Assembly (NCBI GenBank): GCA_902494245.1
Contig: CABUSR010000002.1
Coordinates: 1-64,000, forward strand
From: an uncultured Collinsella sp.
GTDB lineage: Bacteria > Actinomycetota > Coriobacteriia > Coriobacteriales > Coriobacteriaceae
Reading direction: 5' to 3'
DNA: 64,000 bases
The position numbers were made by a program, and so were the translations under genes. Of the stretch, positions 54,023 through 62,704 are shown piece by piece (position 1 is the first letter of the stretch; each line of letters begins with the position of its first letter). The notes beneath the pieces were generated by a model that saw only the letters and a program-made list of their open reading frames with translations, searched no databases and was not told the DNA's origin.

Positions 54023-55108
54023 ATGAAGCCACGTAGCATTGCCATCGCCTGCGGTGTCGCGGGAGTCGCCGTCGGCCTTGCCGCTGCCACCGGTATCGTT
54101 TATCACAAGCAAATCAAGTCCGCCGCGTCGCTCAAACGCCTGACCGGCTACGCGGATGGCTATGACCTGTACGCAATCGACATCGCCTACGACTACGATC
54201 TTGATCGCATCATCGCCGCTGGCGTGCGCGACGACCAGGCCTACATCGATGCCGTGGTGGCGCAGGTGCTGCCCGGTGTGCCGGTACATGTCCAGGCGCC
54301 CCAGTTTGCCTGCAGCGCTTTTGTCGCCGTAGATGCCGAAGGCCGCGTGCGCACCGGTCGCAATTACGACTTTAAAGACGACACCTCGGCGCTGCTGGTG
54401 CGCAATCACCCACGCGGCGGCTATGCCTCCATCGGCTTTGCCGCCCTCAATAACCTGGGCGCCAACACTCCGCTTGACTCCGTCACCGGACGCGCCGCGG
54501 CGTTGATGGGCCCGTTTGCCCAGCTCGACGGTGTTAACGAATGCGGCGTGTCCATTGCCGTACTCACCCTGGATTCCCAGCCCTGTGACCAGGACACGCA
54601 ACGCCCCGTCATCAATACCTCGCTCGCCATCCGCCTGGTGCTCGACCGTGCCGCCACCACGCAAGAAGCTGTCGACCTGCTTTCCGCCTACGACATGCAC
54701 GCCATGGCAGGACGCGATTACCACTTCTTTATCAACGACGCCGCCGGTGACGCGCGCGTAGTAGAGTGGGATCCGCGCGATCCGGACCGCGCTTTCAAAG
54801 CGACCCCTGTTCGCCAGGTTACGAACTTCTACGCCTGCTATGGCAACGAAGTGCTGCTCAACCAAAAGAATGGCGAGCTGGGGCATGGTAAAGAGCGCGC
54901 CGTCGCAATCGCCGATGTCCTCGACGCCCATGTCGGTGCCCAGGACGAGGCAGTCGCTTGGAAGGCCCTACGCGCCGCGGCGCAAGAACCCAATCCAGAA
55001 GACATCACCAGCAATACGCAATGGTCGGTCGTCTTTGACAATACCGAACCCGCCGCCGCCATTACGCTGCGCCGCCACTGGGGCGACGTCGACGCCTTCG
55101 CACTGTAA
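54023..55108 (+). CDS. Membrane-anchored Ntn hydrolase (choloylglycine/penicillin-acylase-like)
   Basis: 361 residues. A signal anchor (about 5-27) is followed by a helical lead and then FACSAFVAVD, with the nucleophile Cys near residue 93. GRNYDF supplies the Arg/Asn/Asp triad characteristic of linear-amide C-N hydrolases; NECGVSIAVL and NTSLAIRLVLDRA complete the fold. Because the Cys is internal, activation requires propeptide cleavage, as in acid-ceramidase/NAAA-like members, unlike classical bile salt hydrolases with Cys2. Extracytoplasmic deacylation of a conjugate is likely. RBS GAGGAG. Confidence 0.82.
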   Translation: MKPRSIAIACGVAGVAVGLAAATGIVYHKQIKSAASLKRLTGYADGYDLYAIDIAYDYDLDRIIAAGVRDDQAYIDAVVAQVLPGVPVHVQAPQFACSAFVAVDAEGRVRTGRNYDFKDDTSALLVRNHPRGGYASIGFAALNNLGANTPLDSVTGRAAALMGPFAQLDGVNECGVSIAVLTLDSQPCDQDTQRPVINTSLAIRLVLDRAATTQEAVDLLSAYDMHAMAGRDYHFFINDAAGDARVVEWDPRDPDRAFKATPVRQVTNFYACYGNEVLLNQKNGELGHGKERAVAIADVLDAHVGAQDEAVAWKALRAAAQEPNPEDITSNTQWSVVFDNTEPAAAITLRRHWGDVDAFAL

Positions 55109-55177
55109 GGACCCAGGCCCGTCGACCTTACGCTCGCCTGACGTTGCTTACATTTCTATACGCTTGAGCTAACACGT

Positions 55178-55210
55178 TTTACCCCCGTATCAACAGTGTG
55201 CGGGGGTAAA
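55178..55210. terminator. Hairpin between the Ntn hydrolase and pfk
   Basis: TTTACCCCCG (55178-55187) pairs with CGGGGGTAAA (55201-55210), about 70 bases past the upstream stop and 40 before the pfk start. Could end the upstream transcript or act in the pfk leader. Confidence 0.6.
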
Positions 55211-55248
55211 CTTATGCGCATGTTATAACTTGCCCGGAAGGATTCATC

Positions 55249-56328
55249 ATGCTCAGGATCGGTCTTCTTACCAGTGGCGGCGACTGTCAGGCGCTCAACG
55301 CCACCATGCGCGGCATCGTCAAAACGCTTATGACCAATAGCGAAGAACCTATCGAGATCTATGGTTTTGAGGACGGCTACCAGGGCCTTATCTACAGCAG
55401 GTTCCGCGTCATGTCGCCCGCCGATTTTAGCGGCATCCTCACCCGCGGCGGCACCATCCTGGGCACGAGCCGCACGCCGTTCAAGCGTCTGGATATTCCC
55501 GAGGCCGATGGCATCGAGAAGGTACCCGCAATGGTCCACACCTATCATAAGCTGCAGCTCGACTGCCTGTTTATGCTGGGCGGTAACGGCTCCACCAAGA
55601 CCGCCAACCGCCTGCGCGAAGAGGGCCTCAACGTTATCGCCCTGCCCAAGACCATCGATAACGACACCTGGGGCACCGAGCTGACGTTTGGCTTTACAAG
55701 CGCCATCGACGTCGCCACCAAGTGCATCGACGACATCCACACCACTGCGTCGAGCCACGGCCGCGTGTTTGTCATCGAGATCATGGGCCACAAGGTTGGC
55801 TGGATCCCGCTGTACGCCGGCGTCGCAGGCGGTGCGGACGTCATCCTGATCCCCGAGATCCCCTACGACATGGATAACGTCATCAAGACCATCGAGCATC
55901 GCATGGAGACCGGCAGCCGCTTTACGATTGTAGCCGTCGCCGAGGGCGCTATCTCCAAGGAGGACGCGGCGCTGTCCAAGAAGGAGTACAAGAAGAAGCT
56001 CGCCGAGCGTACGAGCCCCTCGATTGTCTACGACATCGCCAAGGAGATCGAAGCCAAGACTGGTCGCGAGACCCGCGTCGCCATCCCCGGCCACACGCAA
56101 CGCGGCGGCCAACCCGACGCTCAGGACCGCATCTTTGCGACCCAGTGCGGCGTCGAGGCGGCACTTGGCTGCCTACGCGGCGAGTTTGGCTACATGATCG
56201 CCCTGCGCGACGGCAAGATGTGCCACATGCCACTCGAGGAGGTCGCCGGCAAGCTCAAGTATGTCGACCCCCAGAGCGACCTGGTGCGCGAGGCCAAGGC
56301 GTTGGGCATCAGCTTCGGCGACGAATAG
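55249..56328 (+). CDS. pfkA: 6-phosphofructokinase
   Basis: 359 residues. Phosphofructokinase A fold: GLLTSGGDCQALNA at the N-terminus, GGNGSTKTA, LPKTIDND (catalytic Asp), IEIMGHKVGW and GHTQRGG. With E. coli numbering it has Gly104 (ATP type) but Lys124 (also found in PPi enzymes), and Asp103 is Asn. ATP use is therefore likely but not certain. Commits fructose-6-phosphate to glycolysis. RBS GGAAGGA. Its stop codon starts a long nested palindrome. Confidence 0.92.
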   Translation: MLRIGLLTSGGDCQALNATMRGIVKTLMTNSEEPIEIYGFEDGYQGLIYSRFRVMSPADFSGILTRGGTILGTSRTPFKRLDIPEADGIEKVPAMVHTYHKLQLDCLFMLGGNGSTKTANRLREEGLNVIALPKTIDNDTWGTELTFGFTSAIDVATKCIDDIHTTASSHGRVFVIEIMGHKVGWIPLYAGVAGGADVILIPEIPYDMDNVIKTIEHRMETGSRFTIVAVAEGAISKEDAALSKKEYKKKLAERTSPSIVYDIAKEIEAKTGRETRVAIPGHTQRGGQPDAQDRIFATQCGVEAALGCLRGEFGYMIALRDGKMCHMPLEEVAGKLKYVDPQSDLVREAKALGISFGDE

Positions 56329-56499
56329 CCTCGGCTGGAACCGCCCCCATCGGAGGCCCCAGGGCTTACCTCCCAAATCGTCCTCGGACATGTCAGGACC
56401 CCGCCGTGCGCTTCGCGCGGCGGGGTCCTTCCGTCCTGCGGAAAGATTTGGGAGGTAAGCCCTGGGGGCTCCTGCGGTAACTGGGGAGGCCGAGGCTAT
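56325..56499 (+). repeat. Long nested palindrome at the pfk stop codon
   Basis: Outer arms ATAGCCTCGGC (56325-56335) and complement (56489-56499), middle 28-bp arms 56352-56379 with 56445-56472 (27 matches, GATTTGGGAGGTAAGCCC), and an inner GC hairpin 56396-56428 (GGACCCCGCCG). The total span is 175 bases. It may end pfk transcription, but is far larger than an ordinary terminator. Confidence 0.85.
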
Positions 56500-56514
56500 T
56501 CGCCTTCTTGCTGC

Positions 56515-56830
56515 GGGTGCCTAGGGTGGGGTGCAGCGTGCATTTTTGGGAGTTTTCAGCAGCCGTGGGTGCCTGCATACTGGATTTTGGGCGAAAAGCA
56601 GGCGCCATGAGCCGCATACTGTAAAAATGAGCGATTCTTGAGGTGCCGAGGGCTCATAATCAAGGCTTTCAACGCGGTTTTGTGCACCCATTCCCTCGCC
56701 CGCGGACTCCGGGATGCTGAATACTCCGGGATTTGCACGCCGCCCCCTGGGGTACCCGTGGGCAAAAAGCAACCACCCAGCCGAAATATGCATCTGGCGG
56801 GGCGGTTTATGCAGTACAGCGGCTGTGGAT
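56515..56830 (+). repeat. Dispersed inverted-repeat element, copy 2
   Basis: Inverted repeats at 56537-56561 and 56715-56739 (CGTGCA...GGAGTATTCAGCA, with one base change on the left). About 85% identical by eye to copy 3 over 300 bases and in the same orientation. Ends near a weakened GC hairpin (ACCACCC...GGCGGGGCGGTTTATGC). No conserved reading frame. Confidence 0.85.
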
Positions 56831-56841
56831 GCGCATGTCGC

Positions 56842-57171
56842 TCAGCGTTCTTGCCGACCGATGCAACGTCGTGCGTAGCCCTTAATGTCTTCGGTGAAAC
56901 CGTCAAGGTCGTCGAGCGTGATAACGTTATCGGAAAGCAAGTTGGCTATCTCATAACGCATGGTGCTGCGGCGAATATCGTTCACAAGCACTCCTGAGGA
57001 CAGCTTATCCCTATTGATACGCTCTTCTAACGCCCAAAATCTACTGGACGCTTCACTGCCACCGTTCAGTATCTCGATGTACTGGCCGATGAGCATTTCC
57101 ATATAGCTTTCTTGCCATTTTGGGAGCAGCTCTTTAAACAGCTTCCAGTCGCTTTCAGTTACCTCGCCCAT
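56842..57171 (-). CDS. Small conserved protein of unknown function
   Basis: 109 residues. The segments ESDWKLFKELLPKWQESYME, FWALEERINRDK and DIRRSTMRYEIANLL resemble a family of ~110-residue helical proteins of gut bacteria often labelled 'multidrug transporter' without basis (no membrane helix is present). Start at 57171 with GGAGGCAAT. AT-richer than surroundings. It sits between element copy 2 and another repeat, suggesting acquisition. Confidence 0.75.
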   Translation of the reverse strand: MGEVTESDWKLFKELLPKWQESYMEMLIGQYIEILNGGSEASSRFWALEERINRDKLSSGVLVNDIRRSTMRYEIANLLSDNVITLDDLDGFTEDIKGYARRCIGRQER

Positions 57172-57619
57172 ATTGCCTCCGTTCACCAAACAGACTTAGC
57201 CATTCGATTTTTATTCTATTTGGTATTTTCGCTCACAGCCGTGGATGAGGGGACCATCGGTCTTCGAGTTCGAACTTGAATGAACCGTTTGCTACAAAAT
57301 GCGCCTAATTACTACGATGATTCGAATGCCTTCGACCATGCCGAAAAGGGTGAAAGTAAAACCGCAGGTAGAAAGCTTGCCGATTTTTGAAAAAGATGGG
57401 TGTGGTCGGCCTCATCGAGTTCATCGTAGTAAATCGGCCTTTTTCTTGGCATGCGGCGAGTTAAATGCCAGTTCCCGTGTTGGAATTGCCCTGTCCATTC
57501 GTGAGTTGCGGTGAAATCGGGACTGTTAGACGCTCCAAGGTCCTCAACGGTCCGTATTTCACCGCAACTTGGAAGGAGCGAGCGGCGTTGGCCAAGCATT
57601 GTTGACGGGTTGGAACGGC
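57172..57619. other. Gene-free repeat-bearing stretch
   Basis: No convincing gene. Contains an imperfect ~129-base inverted repeat (57305-57433) with TTACTACGATGA at one end and TCATCGTAGTAA at the other, and the second TTGCGGTG palindrome (57504-57569). A minus-strand open frame here lacks RBS and protein-like composition. Confidence 0.5.
57504..57569. repeat. TTGCGGTG palindrome, copy 2
   Basis: AGTTGCGGTGAAAT (57504-57517) and ATTTCACCGCAACT (57556-57569) are perfect arms, extended inward imperfectly through CGGGAC/GTCCGT. Confidence 0.85.
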
Positions 57620-58540
57620 TTAGGCTTGTTTGCGGCGCTTCCATTGCTTTCGGCACCAGCACATGAGTGCCTCTATGAAGGGAATCGTGATGAGGATGAC
57701 CCATGCGGGATGGGGCTGTGCCAAACAAAGCCACATATAGAGGAACCAGGCAATGGCGGCTGTTGCATAGACGACGCCGATCAGCTTGGAGAGATGATGT
57801 CGGTCGATAAAGTCGCCCATCGCCTCGTAGACGGGAATCAGAAAGACCAGAAAGAGCCCCATACCCCACGTGCCGCAGATGATGCCGAGCGCGAGATAGG
57901 CGAGGACGACAAGTGCAGGAAAGGGAAACTCGTTCCATGCGCGACCGATCTTGGTGTGGAAATGCTTGCCATGATGGTCGAGCTTGTCGTGTGCCTCTTT
58001 CCAGTTGGAAAACGTCTCGCCGTCGATGGTGACGGTGCCGTCGGCATTGGTATGTACGCTGTGTCCATCGTCCTCTAGCGTATCGATATGCAATCCGCCC
58101 GGCCCCACATGGACCTCTTCACCCTTGCGCTCGTTAGCCACGTGGATGCCGCTCCAACCAACATGAACCTCTTCACCTTTGTTGGGGTCGACGACGTGAA
58201 TGCCGCGTGCAAGGGAAATGTCGACAAGTGGCTTGCCGTCAGGATCCACGTACTCGGTAGAAGACTCGGTGCCTTCAGTCTCGTCGTAATTATTTGCGTC
58301 AACGTCATCGTCGGCCGAGGTGTCGACATCGCTAGCCGCTTCCCCATATAGCAACTCATCCAGTGACACGCCATACAGCGCGGCGAGTGCAATAAGGTTA
58401 TCGGTATCGGGCGAGGATTCGCTGCGTTCCCATTTGCTGACAGCTTGGCGGCTTACGCCCAACTGGGCAGCAAGAGCCTCCTGGGAAAGACCGGCAGCTC
58501 TGCGGCGATCGACGAGGCGCTGTGCCATCGCAAGATCCAT
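57620..58540 (-). CDS. XRE-type regulator fused to a C-terminal membrane domain
   Basis: 306 residues. HTH (about 5-62: LVDRRRAAGLSQEALAAQLG, SRQAVSKWERSESSPD) is followed by an acidic linker, then two repeats of roughly 22 residues (GIHVVDPNKGEEVHVG and GIHVANERKGEEVHVG) plus GLHI, a His-rich segment (HDKLDHHGKHFH) and four membrane helices in the last ~110 residues. A one-protein sensor with DNA binding inside and membrane sensing is plausible. Start at 58540 with AAAGGAACC. Confidence 0.8.
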   Translation of the reverse strand: MDLAMAQRLVDRRRAAGLSQEALAAQLGVSRQAVSKWERSESSPDTDNLIALAALYGVSLDELLYGEAASDVDTSADDDVDANNYDETEGTESSTEYVDPDGKPLVDISLARGIHVVDPNKGEEVHVGWSGIHVANERKGEEVHVGPGGLHIDTLEDDGHSVHTNADGTVTIDGETFSNWKEAHDKLDHHGKHFHTKIGRAWNEFPFPALVVLAYLALGIICGTWGMGLFLVFLIPVYEAMGDFIDRHHLSKLIGVVYATAAIAWFLYMWLCLAQPHPAWVILITIPFIEALMCWCRKQWKRRKQA

Positions 58541-58726
58541 AGTGGTTCCTTTCATGTGGCGACCGTAATCGAATGAGCCGAGTATGCCGAGAATAACCGG
58601 TAGCGACCACCATTTCTAGTTAGAATCTGCCCCAACCCTACCGCAACTACGAGTAGCAACCCCCTAATGGCCTGCCATTTCATGACAAATGTTAGTACGC
58701 ATAACAGCCAAGAGCCCTCTCAATAC
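58541..58726 (-). other. Gene-free upstream region of the XRE-membrane gene
   Basis: No ORF, hairpin or clear promoter motif beyond AT-rich segments; presumably holds the promoter of the XRE-membrane gene. Followed by the third TTGCGGTG palindrome and element copy 3. Confidence 0.4.
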
Positions 58727-58791
58727 GTTGCGGTGGAATAGTTCCTGTTTCATGGCTCTGCTATGCCAAACAGGAACTATTCCACCGCAAC
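58727..58791. repeat. TTGCGGTG palindrome, copy 3
   Basis: Perfect 24-bp arms: GTTGCGGTGGAATAGTTCC plus TGTTT at 58727-58750 with its complement at 58768-58791; 17-base loop. The longest perfect arms of the family here. Confidence 0.92.
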
Positions 58792-58825
58792 TTACTATCA
58801 GGCCACGCACCCGCAGAGTAGCTAC

Positions 58826-59125
58826 GGGTGCCTAGGGTAGGATGCGGCGTGCATTTTTGGGAGTATTCAGCAGCCGAGGGTGCCTGCATACTGGATTTTG
58901 GGCGAAAGGCAGGCACCGTGGGCCGCATCCTGTAAAAAAACGAGCGGCTCTAGAGGCGTTGGGGCTCAGAATCGGGGCTTTCAGCGCAGTTTTGCACCCC
59001 CGCCCCCGCGCCCGCGGACCCCGGGACGCTGAATACTCCGGAATTTGCACGGCGCCCCCTGGGGTACCTGTGGGCAAAAAGCAACCGCCCCGTCAAAGTA
59101 TGCATTTGGCGGGGCGGTTTATGCA
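58826..59125 (+). repeat. Dispersed inverted-repeat element, copy 3
   Basis: Inverted repeats 58848-58872 and 59027-59051 (CGTGCATTTTTGGGAGTATT and its partner CTGAATACTCCGGAATTTG). Beyond the right repeat, GGCGCCCCCTGGGGTACC leads to a hairpin with arms AACCGCCCCG (59083-59092) and CGGGGCGGTT (59110-59119). Same orientation as copy 2; together they flank 58826-56830, a 2-kb island with two genes. Confidence 0.87.
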
Positions 59126-59180
59126 AAAATGCTGCTGCGGGCGCGTCGGCAGCTCGCTAGAACTTGAATCCCAGGACAGG

Positions 59181-61946
59181 TTACTCGGCGCTCTTGAGGG
59201 CGCCGACCATGTCGATCTTATTGAGGGTGCGATTGGTGGCGAGGTTGACGATGATCGTAAAGCCGAAGGAAAGCACCACAGCAAGCACGTAGCTCAGCGG
59301 CTCGACTTCGACGTCAAAGTACAGCGACGGCATCTGCAGGATGTACGTAAAGCTCTCGGCAAGCAGGCCACCCAGCGGCACGCCCAGTGCGGTGCCAATC
59401 GCCGTGAGGATCAACGTCTCCTTGTTGACGTAGTGGTGCACCTCGCCGCGGCGGAAGCCCAGCACCTTGATGGTTGCCAGTTCGCGCTTGCGCTCCGAAA
59501 TGTTGGTGTTGGACAGCGTAAACACCACCACAAACGACAGGCACGCCGCCATAAAGGTCACGAGCACCACGACGGAATTGATGATAGTGAAGTTCGCCTC
59601 GAAGTTCTCCCAATGCTCGGCCGTGCTCGAAATCGAAAGCCAGCCGTCACTCTTAAGCTTCTTGCTAAACGCAATCTGGTCGGCCGACGAACCCTTGAGC
59701 AGCGCAAAGATGCCATTGAGGCGAACGCTGCGCCCAAACGCGCGCTCATAGGTGCCCTGCGTCATGTAAAGCGTGTTGCCCAGATAGTTGAGCGAAATGT
59801 CGCTGACTTTGACCTTGGCTACGTTGAGCGACGAATCCTGGACGTGTGCCGTATCGCCCGGTTGAATCCCCAGCACCAGCTGTGAACTCTTGCTCAGGTA
59901 CACATCTCCGTCACGCAAAGATAGCGGCTCTTTGGACTCATCCTCGAGACGCACGTAGTCGTCCAGGTCGTTCGTGCGGTCATCGGGCACCACGATCAGC
60001 TGCACGGTCTCGCTCTTGCCGCCAAATGTAAAGGTGACGTTGTCGGTCATAATCGACAGCGTCGAAGACACGGTCACGTCGGAATCCTTGGCTGCGCTTC
60101 GCTCGTCGAGCGCCGCGTACGTCTGTGAAAAATCGTCGGGATTGGCAACCGCCAGCAGGTCATAGCGCGTGATATGCCCATACTGCTTGGGCGAAAGCGC
60201 GACCGACGTGTCGCGAATACCCATACCGCAGATCACAAGCGCGGTGCAACCCGCGATGCCAAAGATGGTCATAAAGGCGCGCTTTTTATAGCGGAATAGG
60301 TTGCGTGCAGCGACCTTGTTCAAAAAGCCCATGCGGCGCCAGATAAAGCCGATGCGCTCGAGCAAGATGCGCGAGCCAGCGCGCGGGGCCTTGGGACGCA
60401 TAAGCGAGGCCGGGGTCTCGGCCATCTCGTGGCGGCAGGCGATAATCGTGGCGCCCACCACGCCCACGGCAAACAGCGCCACCGACACGAGCGACGACAC
60501 GATGTCGTACGAAAGCAGCATCTGGGGCAGTGAGTACATGTCGTCGAACACCGTAAACAGGAACAGCGGCAGGCCCACAAATCCGATGATGTTGCCGAGC
60601 ACGCCGCCGATCAGACAAGCCCACAGCGCATAGTCCACGTATTTGGACAGGATGCGCCCGCGCGAATAACCGAGCGCCTTATACAGGCCGATGAGTGTGC
60701 GCTCCTCCTCGACCATGCGTGTGGCGGTGGTAAGGCTGATGAGCACGGCGACGATAAAGAAGATGAACGGGAACACCGTGGCGATGGCTTCAATTGACGA
60801 GCTATCGCTCTCCACGCTCGAGTAGCTTGCGATATTGCCGCGGTCCTGGATGTACCAGGTGCATTCGCCCAGGTCAGAGAGCTCGGCGCGGGCATCGGCA
60901 AACTGTTGGTCGGCGGCGGCGCGACGCTGGTCCAGGTCGGCCTGCGCTTGCACGCGCTCCTCACTGCCCTCTGCCATGCGGTTGATGTTGCCCTGTTCAA
61001 TCCCAAAGAGCATATTCGCCTGGCGCTCAGCCGCATCTAAGCTTGCCGGCGTGTCGACTGTCAGCTCCTGAGCGCGCGCCTTCTCACGCTCCTCGCGGAT
61101 CTTCTCTATATTGCCCTTGACCTCATTAATCTTTGCCGCGTAGGCATCCGAATAGGAGTTGAGATCCTTGGCTCCCTCGACGATCACGTGGACCGCGGAG
61201 TAGGAAGAAGATGTCGCGGCGTCCTCGCTCACATAGAACTTATAGTCCGCCGCCGAAGCAGCGCGAAAGTCGTTGACGGTCGAGTCGGAGCTCACATCAG
61301 TGGGGTCGAGGACCTCGGCCGTAATGGTGTAATCGCCCGCGGCAAACTGGTCCTTAGCGCTTTGGTTCGACGAGCTCGCGTCATTGGCGGCAAAGCTCAC
61401 GGTATCGCCGAGCTTTTTGCCCGAAGCCTTCAGGAACTTCGATGTCACCGCAACCTCATCGGCGCTCTCGGGCAAATCGCCGTTCACGAGCACCGGCTGA
61501 TCGATGTTCTCCTTGGAGAGACTTTGCACGACCACGCGCTCGCGCGTTGTGCCCACGGCGGTGTAGGCGGTCTCGGTGTAGATGCCCTCGGCCGTCTCGA
61601 CGCCGTCGACCTCTTGGATAGCCGAAAGATCGTCGCGCGTAAAGCCATAGGTCGACTGCACGTTAATGTCATAGACACTCTGCTGGTCAAAGTAGGCGTC
61701 AACCGAATCGCGCAGATCCTCGCAGCCCGCCTTAAGGCCGCACATCACGCTCACGCCAAGCGCGGTGATGACCACGATTGACAAGAAGCGCTTAAGACTG
61801 CCTCGGATTGTGCGGTAAATGCCACGGCGAAAAATCGTCGGGACCATATCGTTTGAGCTTTGAGCAGTGCGGTAGGTCGCGAACTCCCAGTCGCGGTCTG
61901 CGTGCTCCGTATCGTGGTTTTGGCTGTTTTGGCGATCTTGGTCCAT
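59181..61946 (-). CDS. MacB/FtsX-type ABC transporter permease
   Basis: 921 residues. Architecture is one N-terminal helix (~45-65), a long extracellular domain (~70-385) with a coiled coil (~280-360, Gln/Arg/Ala-rich), three helices (~395-520), another helix pair around a second extracellular domain (~560-770), and three C-terminal helices. Two FtsX domains: EERTLIGLYKALGYSRGRI and ERKRELATIKVLGFRRGEV. Probably a mechanotransmission exporter for peptides/lipoproteins. ATG 61946 preferred; a GTG at 61958 overlaps the ATPase stop and is an alternative. Confidence 0.88.
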   Translation of the reverse strand: MDQDRQNSQNHDTEHADRDWEFATYRTAQSSNDMVPTIFRRGIYRTIRGSLKRFLSIVVITALGVSVMCGLKAGCEDLRDSVDAYFDQQSVYDINVQSTYGFTRDDLSAIQEVDGVETAEGIYTETAYTAVGTTRERVVVQSLSKENIDQPVLVNGDLPESADEVAVTSKFLKASGKKLGDTVSFAANDASSSNQSAKDQFAAGDYTITAEVLDPTDVSSDSTVNDFRAASAADYKFYVSEDAATSSSYSAVHVIVEGAKDLNSYSDAYAAKINEVKGNIEKIREEREKARAQELTVDTPASLDAAERQANMLFGIEQGNINRMAEGSEERVQAQADLDQRRAAADQQFADARAELSDLGECTWYIQDRGNIASYSSVESDSSSIEAIATVFPFIFFIVAVLISLTTATRMVEEERTLIGLYKALGYSRGRILSKYVDYALWACLIGGVLGNIIGFVGLPLFLFTVFDDMYSLPQMLLSYDIVSSLVSVALFAVGVVGATIIACRHEMAETPASLMRPKAPRAGSRILLERIGFIWRRMGFLNKVAARNLFRYKKRAFMTIFGIAGCTALVICGMGIRDTSVALSPKQYGHITRYDLLAVANPDDFSQTYAALDERSAAKDSDVTVSSTLSIMTDNVTFTFGGKSETVQLIVVPDDRTNDLDDYVRLEDESKEPLSLRDGDVYLSKSSQLVLGIQPGDTAHVQDSSLNVAKVKVSDISLNYLGNTLYMTQGTYERAFGRSVRLNGIFALLKGSSADQIAFSKKLKSDGWLSISSTAEHWENFEANFTIINSVVVLVTFMAACLSFVVVFTLSNTNISERKRELATIKVLGFRRGEVHHYVNKETLILTAIGTALGVPLGGLLAESFTYILQMPSLYFDVEVEPLSYVLAVVLSFGFTIIVNLATNRTLNKIDMVGALKSAE

Positions 61947-61951
61947 GGGCG

Positions 61952-62653
61952 CTACCACTCGATCGTCTCGATAGGCACGGGATTTTGCTGGACCGTCTCG
62001 CTCTCCACGCGGCCGCTCTTAAAGCGGATCAGGCGATCGGCCATGGGCGCCAGCGCGGAGTTATGGGTGATGATGATGACCGTGATGCCCTGCTTGCGAC
62101 AGGTGTCCTGTAGCAGCTGCAAGATCTGCTTGCCGGTTTTGTAGTCGAGTGCGCCCGTGGGCTCGTCGCACAGGAGCAGCTTGGGGTTCTTGGCCAGCGC
62201 GCGGGCGATGGACACACGCTGCTGCTCGCCGCCCGAAAGCTGCGCCGGAAAGTTAGCAAGACGGTCGCCCAGGCCAACCTGACGAAGCGTTTGCTCGGCA
62301 TCGAGCGAATCGGGGCAAATCTGCGCCGCAAGCTCGACATTTTCGAGCGCCGTCAGGTTGGGGACCAGATTGTAGAACTGGAAGACAAAGCCGACGTCGG
62401 CACGGCGGTATTCCACGAGCTGCGCCTCGTTGGCGGAGCTCACGTCGCGCCCGTCCACCGTCACAGTGCCGGAGGTTACCGTATCCATGCCACCCAGGAT
62501 GTTGAGCGCCGTAGTCTTGCCGGCACCCGAGGCGCCCAGGATAATGGCGAGCTCGCCGCGCTCAACGGTAAAGCTCGCGCCGTCGAGCGCGTGAATGCGG
62601 GCATCGCCCTCGCCGTACGCCTTGATGACGTCTTTGAATTCGATATAAGCCAT
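61952..62653 (-). CDS. MacB-type ABC transporter ATP-binding protein
   Basis: 233 residues. Walker A GASGAGKTT, Q-loop FVFQFYNLVP, signature LSGGEQQR, Walker B LLLCDEPTGALD and His switch IITHN. LolD/MacB class. Directly precedes the permease with 5-base spacing or an overlap, so they form one complex. Follows the sensor kinase gene after 85 bases. Confidence 0.94.
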   Translation of the reverse strand: MAYIEFKDVIKAYGEGDARIHALDGASFTVERGELAIILGASGAGKTTALNILGGMDTVTSGTVTVDGRDVSSANEAQLVEYRRADVGFVFQFYNLVPNLTALENVELAAQICPDSLDAEQTLRQVGLGDRLANFPAQLSGGEQQRVSIARALAKNPKLLLCDEPTGALDYKTGKQILQLLQDTCRKQGITVIIITHNSALAPMADRLIRFKSGRVESETVQQNPVPIETIEW

Positions 62654-62704
62654 CGATTAATTCCCATCTGGTCGGATAACTCCTTAGTATTACCCATTTC
62701 GCAC

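Noticed and set aside
54023..55108. Classical bile salt hydrolase
   Set aside because: The nucleophile Cys is internal after a signal anchor rather than at position 2, and the length and N-terminus differ from known bile salt hydrolases.
56842..57171. Multidrug transporter
   Set aside because: This label is often attached to similar small proteins, but the sequence has no membrane helix.
57312..57938. 208-codon minus-strand frame upstream of and within the XRE-membrane gene
   Set aside because: Overlaps the real gene out of frame, no RBS, and no protein-like pattern.
56521..59077. Open frames of 80-115 codons on the minus strand inside element copies 2 and 3
   Set aside because: The frames do not correspond between copies: the first half of one matches a different frame of the other because of indels, so the shared peptide fragments are by-products of DNA repeat similarity.
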